Shown one piece after another: positions 24,401 to 34,398 of a DNA stretch of 64,000 nt (the first letter of the stretch is position 1; the number at the start of each line of letters is the position of its first letter). The position numbers were made by a program, and so were the translations under genes. The notes beneath the pieces are model-generated. The model had not been told where the DNA came from and made no database searches. It saw nothing but the letters and a program-made list of their open reading frames with translations. The stretch comes from Pseudophaeomoniella oleicola. Taxonomy: Eukaryota > Ascomycota > Eurotiomycetes > Phaeomoniellales > Phaeomoniellaceae. The stretch spans positions 172,866-236,865 of the forward strand of contig QWDQ01000043.1 of the NCBI GenBank assembly GCA_003868215.1, written 5' to 3'.

Positions 24401-25454
24401 ATGATGAGCTGTTTTGCTCCTGTTCGTGCTTCCTTGCTGCGCCCCACACCTTGTCTTGCCATATGTGTTCCACCTTTTTGATCAGCCATCCCTGAATAGC
24501 CCATACAAGGGCCCCGCCGCTGACTGTAGACAAGACAATCGTGAGGAAGATAGGAACGAACACTCTTGTCCCCCGCTCTGAGTCCGTCCCTTTTTGCAGT
24601 TGTGCACGACTTCGGATCACCAATAGTTGCCACCCAACCATGAAGAGCATCATTAACACCAGCAGTATGCTTAGACCTAGCACCAGCGCGAAGCGATAGA
24701 CTTTAATCAATGACGTTTGTGTGTCCTCAAAGTCAGGCGGAGGGTACAGCTGTTCCATACCGCGTATGCCTTCTTGGCCTTCGTCGACTTCAACATCTAA
24801 CTGACTTTGAGACTTGTTGGCGCCGTCAACACCCGTAGATGTGGATGGTTCCGTGCCAACCGCAGGCTCATTTTCAGGCGCACGCATGAGATCTCTTTTG
24901 GTCACATCGTGTATGACAATTGGCAGGTGAGTGACAGGATCAGTGACTTCTCTACCGCCCTCCTGGCGTTTGTTGTGTTTCATTGCCTTCCTCTTGGCCC
25001 TTGGGTCATGAAGACTAGCTGCGGCTTCGGATGCAGATTGCCCCTCCCCATTTTTGCCCTTGGTCTGACTTGAGTTGGGGCGGTCCTTGTCAGGAACAGG
25101 CGGCGGATCGTCATAGCTGTGCGTTTCCTCTTCACCATGGTTGATGTCACTTGGGTTACGATTATTAGTTGGTTGATGCCGGTTTTCTGTATCATAGACC
25201 TTCCCCGGCAGATGCTCTTGTTTGTCCAAACCAAATATTCCCTTCACCGCATCTGTGGTTCGTCTACCTCTACCCTTATCTGCATTGTCCGACTCGACCT
25301 CTACGTCATCCTGGCGATTCTGCGCTTGTTCCTCTTCTTGGATGCCTTTGCGTTGTTCCCGATATTCCTGAATATTCGGGATTCGGTGCTTCTGTGTATA
25401 GGGGGCTTCGTATCTCCTCCTATTGGCATCTGGATTGATGTCTTCGTTATCCAT
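21483..25454 (-). CDS. Mug190-like SMP/C2 lipid-transfer membrane protein
   Basis: A single exon of 1323 residues from the Met at 25454; an in-frame Met 11 codons earlier (25487) is less likely. The order is: a charged N-terminal region; two hydrophobic segments at about 250-275 and 298-322; an SMP-like domain from about 355 (QWLNMLLASIWPLINPDL) to 620 (FVQSSIDAALAEYVAPKSL); a C2 domain at about 640-740 (GIVAVRIKRAYDF, DGSADPYCTVSW); a second C2 at about 855-970 (GILSIQVHQITGLEL, SAYCMIIL); then an acidic and Ser-rich tail. This matches fission yeast meiotically up-regulated gene 190 and the tricalbin/extended synaptotagmin class, which tether ER to plasma membrane and move lipids. The first C2 keeps several acidic residues for Ca binding (DGSADP, DSDRSTADDD). 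The second looks interrupted by an acidic insert. Confidence 0.9.
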   Translation of the reverse strand: MDNEDINPDANRRRYEAPYTQKHRIPNIQEYREQRKGIQEEEQAQNRQDDVEVESDNADKGRGRRTTDAVKGIFGLDKQEHLPGKVYDTENRHQPTNNRNPSDINHGEEETHSYDDPPPVPDKDRPNSSQTKGKNGEGQSASEAAASLHDPRAKRKAMKHNKRQEGGREVTDPVTHLPIVIHDVTKRDLMRAPENEPAVGTEPSTSTGVDGANKSQSQLDVEVDEGQEGIRGMEQLYPPPDFEDTQTSLIKVYRFALVLGLSILLVLMMLFMVGWQLLVIRSRAQLQKGTDSERGTRVFVPIFLTIVLSTVSGGALVWAIQGWLIKKVEHIWQDKVWGAARKHEQEQNSSSSALPESTQWLNMLLASIWPLINPDLFTSLGDTLEDTMQASLPRMVRMVSVDDLGQGSESLRILGIRWLPTGAAARSVGQDGKLESPDSQECSDRVDPGQGQIERYDDDDDENRDGKNEQKDNHPSNENKATEQDQENIAAGMEAEQGDFINVEVAFAYRATATSRSLKAKANNAHLLIRFFLPGSIALPVWVEMRGIVGTMRLRLQLTPDPPFFALATMTFLGQPKADLSCVPLSRHNLNVMDLPLISTFVQSSIDAALAEYVAPKSLTLDLKQMLAGDDFKKDTLSRGIVAVRIKRAYDFKEGDNSLGPLKDGSADPYCTVSWAKFGKPMFSTRIIFSEMEPWWDEWAYVLVGPEELNAEEILRIQLWDSDRSTADDDLGRVELGLKELMSKEETNGRIMDRTDRLKGEKQGELMPGSLEWGVGYFAKTRITPEQLANQSAEPDIRSVDDLKKDVSKKAESKLREATARDETKEISQQKAQDYNEREDNLIISSRPPDDYPSGILSIQVHQITGLELEQIKKDRPKGGGEDESDPEEEDSDDLPSAYCMIILNHSKIYRTRTKPKNAKPYFNAGTERYIRDWRTSELIITVKDSRVHENDPLLGIVYLPLAKIFKDRSQMMDSFPLAGGIGYGRARVSLVFRSTKLQLSQELLGWEYGTLEIKSGIKPVDLSSDLRQLRLRLSNPAAHGKMHHTKDSEGWKPKRGRRSLCLAVKNRYSNALLIEFRKASLGPDSTPAWGVFWLKDIPDEEEKTVRLPVWSNKVDMKRGKSCCDFDKKGQKPLGELELTLKFWRGLSGYHKASTNNKQADLQDIMEALDTVDEINSVDTNSDNDTSSYAAANDGSSDLSKSSSGTDTELPTPSSESDENDDSGPRDHPSTSTTSLRSSIKKTANRAINGNQDTSSEGSRGPLDEIRDYKKHRKQLHRRHRGLMQWKTVRSLDWAKTKVEHTKDGAVETFKHSERKPGIETEV

Positions 25455-26143
25455 CAGGGTGACAACGACAATTTGGCAACTAAGCAACGTAGTAATGAAG
25501 TGTCAGAGGTCATGCAGATATAAAATCCATGGAGATGCATTCAGTGTTCCAGCCAGTAGGATAATCGAGAATAGAACGACGAATCGCTCGTGACAAACAT
25601 CACCCTACAGAGTCGATGAAGGATCAAAGAGATGCTCTACTGTAATAGTATGTATTTACAAAATGAGAAAGTAGGCAGGTTCCTTCAAGAATACTTCGAT
25701 CAAGAGCTGTTAACTTGTTTCACGCTTGGTGCCCTGACGTGGGCCGCTCCAATAATCCTGGCAACCATTTCGTCATCCCCGCACCAAGAACGTTTGGCGG
25801 TAGTTGAACCAACATGCTGATCAAGGCACGAACACTCACCGTTAATGTCGATCTATTCAATGAATCAACCACTTCATCTTAGACCTATTCTGCGACTAGT
25901 CTTATACCATAGTAATTGTGTATATATATATAGTACCATGAAGCGTGCTAAAAGAGACTTAGATCGGTCATGCCGTGCATTGGTTGTGCCGCGGCACAGC
26001 ACATCTCGATCTCGAGACAAAAGCATCTTCCTTACCTGATTCATATACTTTGTACCTGGTACTACTGATCTAGAGAGAAAGGGTTTGAAAGAACAAGGTA
26101 ACAATCACACCTCATGACTCTAAGTTTTGTCCTATACCTGATA
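25455..26143. other. Intergenic between Mug190-like gene and npr3
   Basis: Both neighbours are on the minus strand, so this holds the upstream region of one and the 3' flank of the other. Includes a short TATATATATA tract near 25920. No gene seen. Confidence 0.5.
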
Positions 26144-28510
26144 TTACCAGTGCCTCACGCTGACGACTATCTTCTTCTTCCCAACTCCACTTCCTCCCGA
26201 GCCCGCTACAGAGATCTCATCTTCTGAGACTTCACCGTCGTCAGCAGTTACAGCGCGTTCTCCAACACCAAGCCGTCCGAGTATTTCCCACGCTTTTAGT
26301 CGCTTTATACCATGCATAATCGGGATCTTCTCGAGTGCTTCGCTTCCATCCATCTCTTTGGCAAAAATGGGGAAATAATGTTGCAGCTCGGCAATCTCTT
26401 CTTGGGAAAGATCTGATGCTATCTGTGGTGTTGGGATTATTTCTGCGGTGATATGAGACAGATAGGCAGATTCAACGGGAGAAGCACGGATGGGGTTGAG
26501 AATCAGAGAGGAGACTGTCAAATCCGTCGTGGTAGAAGGTCTGGTAGATGATGGTGGTATCGAGGACGAACGATGTGTGCCCGTATGGGAAGATGCTTGG
26601 GATCCTGAGAATGAGCGAGAAACTGCATTAGGCCGTTGATTAAACGATGCAGTTTCAGACATCGAGCTTGTGATACTGCCGCTGATCTTGTTACTGTTGC
26701 CATCTTTCCGCCGTTCACTGTGTTCACGTTTGCGTTCTGCTTTCATAGCTTTGTCGACTGCCTGTTTCACGTCCTTGTCAACTCTGACCCATGCAAATGT
26801 TCGTAATTGCGTCACCCAACCACCTCGGAGAAGCCAACCCAGGATCTGAAAATAAGCCTCTTTGTGATCTTTGCTGGGAATAAGAGTCCCGTAGGGTCGT
26901 GGAGGACCAGACAACGCTGCAAGCATCTTTGGAAGACTTGGCAATGTTGGGAATGTTGCCTCAAACGCGCGACATGCTGCTGGAAGTTTGCTCATATCAG
27001 CATTTGGTGACACAATGTATGTGTCCCGTTGGTGTAGAGGCGTTATAGCTCGAGCTCGACGCCAATAGACCAGGTGGTCGGCTAAAAGGCGGATATCATG
27101 TAGAGATATAGCAGCACTTGTAGATACCTTCGCAAATGATTTCGTTGGTGGGGACGCACGGATATATCGGACTAGCTCTGGAGCAAGAGGTCCAGCAGAT
27201 GCCATGATGTCTTTGATGATTGTCGATTCGTTGTCGAGGAGCAACAGTGCAAAGTGTTTGGCGAGATATAACGATGACGATGTGTTCATATGAGCTGATG
27301 AAGAGATATGTTCATCATTTATTGAATTGGCAGTCGTCAGCCAGAGACCGGGTAGACAAGGGGGGTCAGTTAAGGATGGCAGTACGGACAGCGACGTGAC
27401 TGGGGGGATTTGGAGTGTCAGTTGAGTGTCAGGGGTCAGCATCAATGGTCCTGCTATTTTCGACGCAGAAATCGATGTATAAATTGAGGCTATAGCTCGA
27501 GCCAGCGATGACTTCTCCAGGATCTCCTTATACAAGGAAGATATCGGAGTACCTAACGATATCAGTACATAGCCTCTCCATTTGAATATGACAGCCTTAC
27601 GATTTTCGCGAGCCTTTTCTTTGAGTTCCAGAATCACTTTGGCCTCTTTCCATACATAGCCTGATTTTGATTGCTCCCATTTCAAAGCTTTTGTGAACTT
27701 TTTGGTGATGTTGTCGTACATCTCTTTCACCCGAAGTGAATACTCCAAGATCGGAGGATGCAACACAAAGACAATGTTGAACATCGTCATATTAGCTGTC
27801 TTTTCTGGCTGTGCCTCTGATACCACAGATGGCTCCGTCGCGGCATCTTCGTAGCTACCGGCTTCATTCGCCTCAAGCCTTGGGTCAATGCGGTCGTCTG
27901 TCTTTCCTCCTAGCTTCGCGATCTCTTCATTCGCACCAGAACCGGCCCCAGCGTTCTTTTTCCGCTTGTGTCTTTTCTTCTGCCACGTACCATCCTCTCT
28001 AACAAATACTGGCCATCCGAGAAAACATAGTTCGTTCAAGCCAACCTCAAAACGACGCTTGTGCCAACTGCGGTTATTTGGACCAAGTAAGCCCTCTAAC
28101 GCACGGGTACGAAGGTTGAAGAACGTATCCCATGGATGAGCTCGTCCCCCAGCGCCATCTTCATCTTTGCGCTCCGGGCTAGATGTTTCTTCTTCGTCGT
28201 CCGGACGCTGCCTTGACTTGCGAGCGGTCGAGCCCAAGGAGTCATTATCGGTCATCCATCTGCGTTTCGCTGACTCCCTTGCCGAAACGACCTCATCCTC
28301 AGAGGTTGAGCTAGAACTTTCATCATCTGAATCGCTTGAAGAAGAGAAGTCATCTACGTGTGAGTTCTTGCGACTTCTCCTGCGCTCCTGGTGAGGATTC
28401 GAACGTGGGTCTTCGGGGTAATGAAAGACGAAACGGGAACCCTCACGCGAGCGAACGATGAAAATTATTGCGACAAGACTTGGATTCGGTGGGGGTGGTA
28501 CTGGTGGCAT
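26144..28510 (-). CDS. npr3: Nitrogen permease regulator 3 (GATOR1/SEACIT subunit)
   Basis: A single exon of 788 residues. The N-terminus (PNPSLVAIIFIVRSREGSRFVFHYPEDP) is the conserved longin-type start of Npr3. Further matches are TFFNLRTRALEGLLGPNNRSWHKRRFEVGLNELCFLGWPVF, FNIVFVLHPPILEYSLRVKEMYDNI and the C-terminal helical part (SQEEIAELQHYFPIFAKEMDGSEALEKIPI...LKAWEILGRL). With Npr2 and Iml1, Npr3 forms the complex that switches off TORC1 at the vacuole when amino acids are scarce. Acidic and Ser-rich insertions (residues about 45-75 and 95-125) and a Ser/Thr-rich stretch before the C-terminal block are usual for filamentous fungal orthologues. The start codon gives a full-length protein, so no upstream exon is needed. 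Confidence 0.95.
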   Translation of the reverse strand: MPPVPPPPNPSLVAIIFIVRSREGSRFVFHYPEDPRSNPHQERRRSRKNSHVDDFSSSSDSDDESSSSTSEDEVVSARESAKRRWMTDNDSLGSTARKSRQRPDDEEETSSPERKDEDGAGGRAHPWDTFFNLRTRALEGLLGPNNRSWHKRRFEVGLNELCFLGWPVFVREDGTWQKKRHKRKKNAGAGSGANEEIAKLGGKTDDRIDPRLEANEAGSYEDAATEPSVVSEAQPEKTANMTMFNIVFVLHPPILEYSLRVKEMYDNITKKFTKALKWEQSKSGYVWKEAKVILELKEKARENRKAVIFKWRGYVLISLGTPISSLYKEILEKSSLARAIASIYTSISASKIAGPLMLTPDTQLTLQIPPVTSLSVLPSLTDPPCLPGLWLTTANSINDEHISSSAHMNTSSSLYLAKHFALLLLDNESTIIKDIMASAGPLAPELVRYIRASPPTKSFAKVSTSAAISLHDIRLLADHLVYWRRARAITPLHQRDTYIVSPNADMSKLPAACRAFEATFPTLPSLPKMLAALSGPPRPYGTLIPSKDHKEAYFQILGWLLRGGWVTQLRTFAWVRVDKDVKQAVDKAMKAERKREHSERRKDGNSNKISGSITSSMSETASFNQRPNAVSRSFSGSQASSHTGTHRSSSIPPSSTRPSTTTDLTVSSLILNPIRASPVESAYLSHITAEIIPTPQIASDLSQEEIAELQHYFPIFAKEMDGSEALEKIPIMHGIKRLKAWEILGRLGVGERAVTADDGEVSEDEISVAGSGGSGVGKKKIVVSVRHW

Positions 28511-28787
28511 GGATGCCGTTTCATTGTCAGTTGCGAAGTGACAGTTATAGTGCTAGGATGCGCCTATATTTACGGAGGGGCTTCAAGAGGTATGGCCTAG
28601 TTCCCACCAACGCCAAGATCCGGGGTACAGCTAAATCACAAATTTGCCAAGCCCGTCAAGCGAGCGAGGCCATACTTTCACGCACATTTCTTCCATCGCA
28701 TACGAATACAAGTAGTGCAGCGTGTATTTTGATATCAGTCCGTACGTGGAGACTCTATGTAGACGTAGATTGATGCGGTCTCATACC

Positions 28788-31394
28788 TCATAGCTCGCTC
28801 GCAAAAGCTGTAGCATCTGGGAACTTTTTCCTAGCAGCATCTCTATACTTTTCCTTGACCTGCTCAGAGACTCCAAAGTGGTCTATCAACAGCAATCCAT
28901 CAAGAGCCTCCCGTAGTGTTATCCCTTCGATTTGCAAGGTTTCAAGAAGATCGTCGGCGCAGCTTTCCTTCGCATTAGGACCCAAAACTGACCTGACGCG
29001 GAGACCAGACTGCACGTTTGCGGCTATCTTCCCTCTGTATTTCGCCAGATATTCATCATTCCACTCCGAGGGGCTTTGATTTGAGGAGAAGAGCACATCA
29101 ATATCAGGAGAGATGATTTCAGTGATATTTTGTGGTAGATCTTTCAGGCTCTGCCGGAACTGGAAGAGCTGGTAGTGGAGCAAAGGGTGGTCAGGAGACA
29201 AGGCACGTGCAGCTAATATGCACTTGAGCGCGAGCAAGTATTTCCCTGGGCAAATGTAAGCTCCTATTATCTAACGTGACGCAAAGACTTACTTCTTCGA
29301 AGGAAAACTTCAAATCCCACGCACTGAGCTTCTATGTTGCCAGCGTTCGACTCAAGCAACGGCGTCAAGAATTTCATTGCATCGGTGAGTGGCTCCTTAG
29401 TCTCAGCAAGCTGTTTACCTAACGGATCTGTGTCTTCCTTCTTGATTTCTCCATCAGCCCCCTTTGCGCTCGCTTTACTCGCTTTCATCAGTTCTCTCTT
29501 CTCGGCCTCGGCCTTCTCCTGTTTTTGTTGCTGCTGCTTCGCCTTCTTCATAGCCTTTTTCTTCTCTGTTCCATCCAAACCATTGGTGACACCATTGCTG
29601 CCAACAAGGTTCGGACCGTAAGCGAGCTCAGGGTGGTCATGAAGAAGGAGGTAAGCCTTCACAGCCGGGATAGCCATGGTCGCAAAATATGGATGTTCTC
29701 TGAGGTGGTCTTCCCATCTGACCATATCAATATAAGCCCTTATCATACCCTTCCGAAGAGAAAAGTTGTGGAAATTGAACTGGTCTTCCTGCCACGTTTC
29801 GAAAATTGTCAGAGCAGTGTCAAAACGCTTTAAAGCGAGAGCGAGCTTCTTCTGCCGCAAATTCGAAATGCCATCTTCTGTGATGAACCAGATGCACTGC
29901 ATGTCAAGAAGGTCACCTAGCGGTCCACCGGCAGTCTCATTTCGCGTGAATTTACTCATCGTCGCGAGTGCTTTATCATTCTCGTCATTTCTGAGCTGAT
30001 ATTTGGCACATTTTGTGTTAATCGCCCTATCCTTCTCATCGAGAGATCTAGCTTTGTCCATGATCTCTGCGGCTTTAGCAAGGTTTCCGCGATATTTCTG
30101 TATCCTTGCTTGAGCCATTGTGAAGTCAACTGATCTCGAGTCTATCGACAGAGCCTTCTCGATGTATGTGTCCGCTTTATCGAGAGCCCGGCTTGTCTTG
30201 TAGCTGTAGTGTTGGGCCAAGAAGTAGTAAACGAAGGATTCGAACTGCGTGTTGTCTGCTGAGCCATTGGTTTTTGGGCCGAGTCGACCAGCAGCGAAGC
30301 CTTCTACAAGTTCTTCGACAATCTTCTGCTTTGAAGAATCCACGTACAGATGCTTGATGTTCGCGAAAGTAGACGGTACCCCTTTACGAAGCATTCTCTG
30401 GAGATAATTGTCGGCGGCTGAGCGGAAATCTTCTCCCGTAAGAAAGTCGAGTGGCCTCCGTCGTGGCCCGTCTGCCTTCGGATGTTTCTCCGCGAGCATA
30501 TCATAATCAGCCTTCAAATGATTCTTGTCTTGCTTGGAAAGTCCCTTGGCTGTTTCCCAAGCCTCAAAATAATCCGAGTTGTCCGGGTTGCGCTCGATCA
30601 GCGCCGCGTATGCTGCTTCGGCTTCTGGCAACCGGCCCAACCTTAGAAGATAATCTGCCCTCATTTCCATCACGGCTAGAACATCTGAGCACTTCTTTCC
30701 AACAGCTTCTAGATGCTCCAGCGCTTTTTGAACTTCGCCAGACTCGGCGATGATGAAGTTCTTATACAACAAAGCTTCGGAGTGTTCCAGATCAGACCTT
30801 GGCGGTTGCTGTTTTAAGGTGACTTCGTATGTGTTCAACACGTTCTCTGCCTCCTCGAAATTCCCAGCCAGATGATGCGCAGTGGCAAGAGCTGTCCAGT
30901 TTTGTCGGAAGCCAGGCCGCTGTTGTAGCATGTTCTTGCGACTCTGCACGTAGCCAGAGTAGTCACGCATTTGTATCTGTAGATCGGCTAAATCTCTCTG
31001 GATTGGTTGAGATTCAGGATCTAGCCTCAGTGCGAATTTGTACGCCTTGATAGACTCATCGTAGTTTTTTACGGCGCGATATAATAGCCCATACACATGC
31101 CAGCATACATGCGACTTCATGTTATTATTGAGCGCTTGTTTGGCGAGCGCAAAGGCTTCATCCTCCTGTCCCAAATGGCTGATGATGAGGGCTTTCATGG
31201 CCTGGGTATCCGCATGGTTGGGGTTTTTCTTGAGCACCTGGTCGGCCGTCTTGAGCCCTGGGAGAACTGTCAGCTGGAAGCAATAACACCATGGCCTCAA
31301 CTATACCCTTTTTGTACTGCTTGTTCTCAAAATGCTTGACAACCTGTCGAAACAGTGCGCCATCTTTATTACTCAAAAGCTGCTGTTGTGACAT
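28788..31394 (-). CDS. nat1: N-terminal acetyltransferase A auxiliary subunit (Naa15/Nat1)
   Basis: The exons are 31394-31307, 31257-29293 and 29245-28788, giving 836 residues. The introns are 49 and 47 nt. Joining gives continuous conserved sequence QYKKG-LKTADQVLKKNPNHADTQAMKALI and FLRRR-KYLLALKCILAARAL. The protein is built of TPR helices from start to end (for example ESIKAYKFALRLDPESQPIQRDLADLQIQMRD), with the Naa15-specific Lys/Glu-rich segment (KKKAMKKAKQQQQKQEKAEAEKREL) near residue 590. Nat1 is the ribosome-binding scaffold of NatA. It holds the catalytic Naa10/Ard1, which acetylates Ser, Ala, Thr, Gly and Val N-termini during translation. The length matches the family. It is downstream of npr3 on the same strand relative to transcription, with no sign of shared regulation. 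Confidence 0.94.
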
Positions 31395-32100
31395 GCTGGG
31401 CGCTTCCGTGATGTAACCGCATCAAATGGTATATACAAGTTCACCGCAGCCTGTGGAGTTGCGAAGTGAACCGGGGAGGATAGGCACGAGACCTGTGGCC
31501 ACGGAAGGGTGAGAATAACGTTACGGAATGAGCGGTACAAACAACACAGGGGAAGTGCACCAGGTGCTTGCGATACGCAGTCAATGTAATGAAGCTTCAG
31601 CGGAGTTGTGGCCGGAGATTTTGGCAGAAAAACCACCTCCCCACATTCACGCAGCTGTGTCCAAGGTTCGTAAAATCCGCCGCACGACCAGCACACAGGA
31701 CACAGCACTCTGTTGTTCAATGTACTTGAATTCGGATACCGACCGATACTTATTCAGACACGCCTGTGACTGGCCTTGCGTAAGTCTCTTTCGAAGTTTC
31801 GGCAGGTCTGGACTGCAGTGATGTTATCGTCTCCGTGCACATAACCTGAGGAAAGTACTTTATGAAATATTCTCTCCTATGCTACGGCCGCGAAGTGGTA
31901 GTGACCACAATGGCAGTATTTCACACGTCAATCTAAGAAGCAGGTTATATCCGACCTTTACTTCCAGAAAGTATGTTGTAAGCAGGAGGCAATCGTCCTG
32001 ATCAGGGAGCTTGAGATATGTCTATTAACGAGGGTTATCTTTCCAATATGTACAAAGAAATCGCATCATCTTAGTCCACCTGTTCTCCTCTAAAGAATGT
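31395..32100. other. Intergenic
   Basis: Upstream region of nat1 and 3' flank of the FAD-oxidase gene. Only short shadow frames; nothing else recognised. Confidence 0.5.
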
Positions 32101-34053
32101 CTATACACGGCAAAGCCTTCCATTCTGCGTCGGCAGCCCGTCGCTTGTCGCGACGTTCCAATCCTCGCTACCAACTGCATTACGGGCATAGAATACACCG
32201 GTGGGGTCGTACTTTTGTTTGATGGAGTACAGAGTGTCGTAATTACTGCCATAAAAGGATTGCTGCCAGTTCGGCTCGCTAGCATCAGCTTCCCCGAGAT
32301 ATGCACCCGACCCTGGAGAGACAGCACGCCACTGATCCATTGCGCCGTAAGTCATACTGTTGCTGAGCTCCAGAACCTCTGCGGAGCTGGTTCCAGTTTC
32401 CCAGGACACCGCTGTGAGCGCATGTACAATAGCGTTTCTGAAAGCCGGATTGATGCTGTTCGCAGTGTTCGAGGGATGTAGGTCTTGCTTAAAATTGAAG
32501 CCGAGGAAGACAAAGCCATTTTCTGTGGTATTCCTCATAGCGTTGAATGTTGCGTCCAAGAGATTTTCGTCCTCCCAGTTCGCCCTTGGGAAGAGTCTGG
32601 ATGCAATACGACCAGTGGCTCCACTAGCATTTTCGAGTGGGAATGCGGTCGACCATGCGGCATAATAAGTGTCATAATAGACTGGTGCCGGGTCGACGTC
32701 AATGCCGAGTTCCGAGAGCCTGTCCAGCCATGGGCCTAGCATTGTATAAAAGTCTTCCACTGTCTTGTTGGGAGCAAAGAAAGGTGCCATGCCGAAGTAG
32801 TACTGATCTCCTCCGGCGGCGTAAGAGCGGAAGTAAGCATAGGTACCATTGCCGGCAAGAGGGATGAAGTAGTCATAGTACGCTCTCAATGCTTGCCAAT
32901 GGACTGTCGCATTGGTGGTGAAGTTGAATGTCGATACTGTAACCCCGACCTCGGGCCAGACCTTGACGGTGACTGATGTTACCACACCAAAGGTGCCGGC
33001 GCCACCACCTCTCAGAGCCCAGTAGAGGTCTTCATAACTGTTCGGCGACGCCGTGACGAAACGGCCGTCGGCCAAAACGACTTCGTACGCCAAGACCTGG
33101 TCAGCGGCGGGACCGTAGAGACCACCCATAGGAGAGTGGCCACCACCTTGGATATAACCTCCAGCCACACCGACTGTCTGACCTTCACCACCAACGGCCA
33201 CAACATTGTGACTGTTGGCAGCTTGGTACAGTTCGCCGCCCTGCACACCAGCGCCTATTTTCATGGCTTGACCGCTATAGTTAGGGCCCTGGTAGTTGGA
33301 GTAGTAGGTGATGTCCTTGAGGTGATGAGTCCAGATACTCAATGCACCCGCTCCTGCAGATTTTCCGGCAAAGTCATGTCCTGTGTTTTTGATGACGAGG
33401 CGCAGGTTCAGGTTGCGAGCCAAGTTTACCGCAAGTTGGATTTGTGCGACGTTAGAAGCATTGACTGCAAAATAAGGGAAGCCACCTAAAGTACAGTTTG
33501 CAGGTGCCCCATCGATGGGCATGCAGGTTGCGCCTTGGTAAAAGGGCGACATGATGGAGGTGGGGTGATTGTTGTGCAGGGAAGGGATTAGGAAATTTTC
33601 CGAGAGGTATTCACATTCGTTCGCATCGTAGTCGTTCCAATCGGTGTAGCATGGAGAACCAATGGGAGGGACCTTGAGGAGAGTGTTCCCTAGCAGCAGA
33701 TCAAAGACATCCCACAGGAGCTCGGGTATCTGAGTTGACTCGTCTACATAGGTTTTGCAACTGCCTACTCCCCGCTCGACGACTGTGGCATTGTCACCAA
33801 AGGTGAATAAATATGCCATGGTGTCATTGCCCAATTGATCGCTGAGCTCAGTGGCTACTTGATCCAAGACGGCATCTGTCAACTGAAGTGTCTCTGCCGG
33901 AAATAGAGTTGCACCCGCCGAAGCAGTCACTGTAGTGACGGCCGGTGAGAGCGATAACGTGGCAGCACTGTCCTGGGCCTGGGTTGGCATAGCCAAAGAG
34001 TGGAGCAGGATCGCAGCCATGAAGGCCGGATTGGCCCAGTGAGAGGGAGACAT
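32101..34053 (-). CDS. Secreted FAD-linked oxidase, berberine-bridge-enzyme family
   Basis: 650 residues from the Met at 34053. The frame stays open a further 408 nt upstream, but that part has no family similarity. Starting here gives a clean signal peptide (AFMAAILLHSLAMPTQA). The FAD-binding PCMH domain spans about 190-380: IKNTGHDFAGKSAGAGALSIW with His226 as the expected covalent FAD attachment site, AVGGEGQTVGVAGGYIQGGGHSPM, ALRGGGAGTFGVVTS. The C-terminal BBE segment ends YDPTGVFYARNAVGSEDW. The second attachment Cys found in bicovalent enzymes is replaced by Glu-Gly-Gln, so single covalent linkage is inferred. Many N-glycosylation sequons (NAT, NCT, NAS, NYS, NGT) fit secretion. Such enzymes oxidise sugars, alcohols or secondary-metabolite scaffolds. 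The substrate is unknown, and the neighbours do not suggest a cluster. Confidence 0.9.
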   Translation of the reverse strand: MSPSHWANPAFMAAILLHSLAMPTQAQDSAATLSLSPAVTTVTASAGATLFPAETLQLTDAVLDQVATELSDQLGNDTMAYLFTFGDNATVVERGVGSCKTYVDESTQIPELLWDVFDLLLGNTLLKVPPIGSPCYTDWNDYDANECEYLSENFLIPSLHNNHPTSIMSPFYQGATCMPIDGAPANCTLGGFPYFAVNASNVAQIQLAVNLARNLNLRLVIKNTGHDFAGKSAGAGALSIWTHHLKDITYYSNYQGPNYSGQAMKIGAGVQGGELYQAANSHNVVAVGGEGQTVGVAGGYIQGGGHSPMGGLYGPAADQVLAYEVVLADGRFVTASPNSYEDLYWALRGGGAGTFGVVTSVTVKVWPEVGVTVSTFNFTTNATVHWQALRAYYDYFIPLAGNGTYAYFRSYAAGGDQYYFGMAPFFAPNKTVEDFYTMLGPWLDRLSELGIDVDPAPVYYDTYYAAWSTAFPLENASGATGRIASRLFPRANWEDENLLDATFNAMRNTTENGFVFLGFNFKQDLHPSNTANSINPAFRNAIVHALTAVSWETGTSSAEVLELSNSMTYGAMDQWRAVSPGSGAYLGEADASEPNWQQSFYGSNYDTLYSIKQKYDPTGVFYARNAVGSEDWNVATSDGLPTQNGRLCRV

Positions 34054-34371
34054 ATCGTGTCTTCGGTGCCTTGTAGTGCAACAATGGCTCACAATGTCTT
34101 CAAGGCAAGCTATAGACAAGTTAAATCGGTAGTAACACAGGAGATGTTTGAGATGCGGGCAACCTACCAATAACCCAACGAAGTAAACACCGGTGGGTGA
34201 CGCTATTGGAGCTTTACCAGGGGACTTCCACGTGGCAATCCTGTCAAAGGCTTCGATCAAGCGATCGGGCAGACAGTTATATATGGTACAATGCAGCCAT
34301 TTCCCATGTTCCAGAAGGAGAACAGATAATTGCAGCAGTTCCACGAGTGATTCTAGAAACGGAAGAAATAG

Positions 34372-34398
34372 ACAATAGTCACAATAGTCACAATAGTC
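34372..34398. repeat. Three tandem copies of ACAATAGTC
   Basis: A perfect 9-bp unit repeated three times, about 320 bp upstream of the proposed FAD-oxidase start. A related word (TATAGTCGAGTGG) follows within 30 bp. Confidence 0.9.

Noticed and set aside
28388-28410. GGATTCGAAC string resembling a tRNA T-arm on the minus strand
   Set aside because: It lies in the coding sequence of npr3 (EDPRSNP), and no acceptor, D or anticodon arms pair around it.
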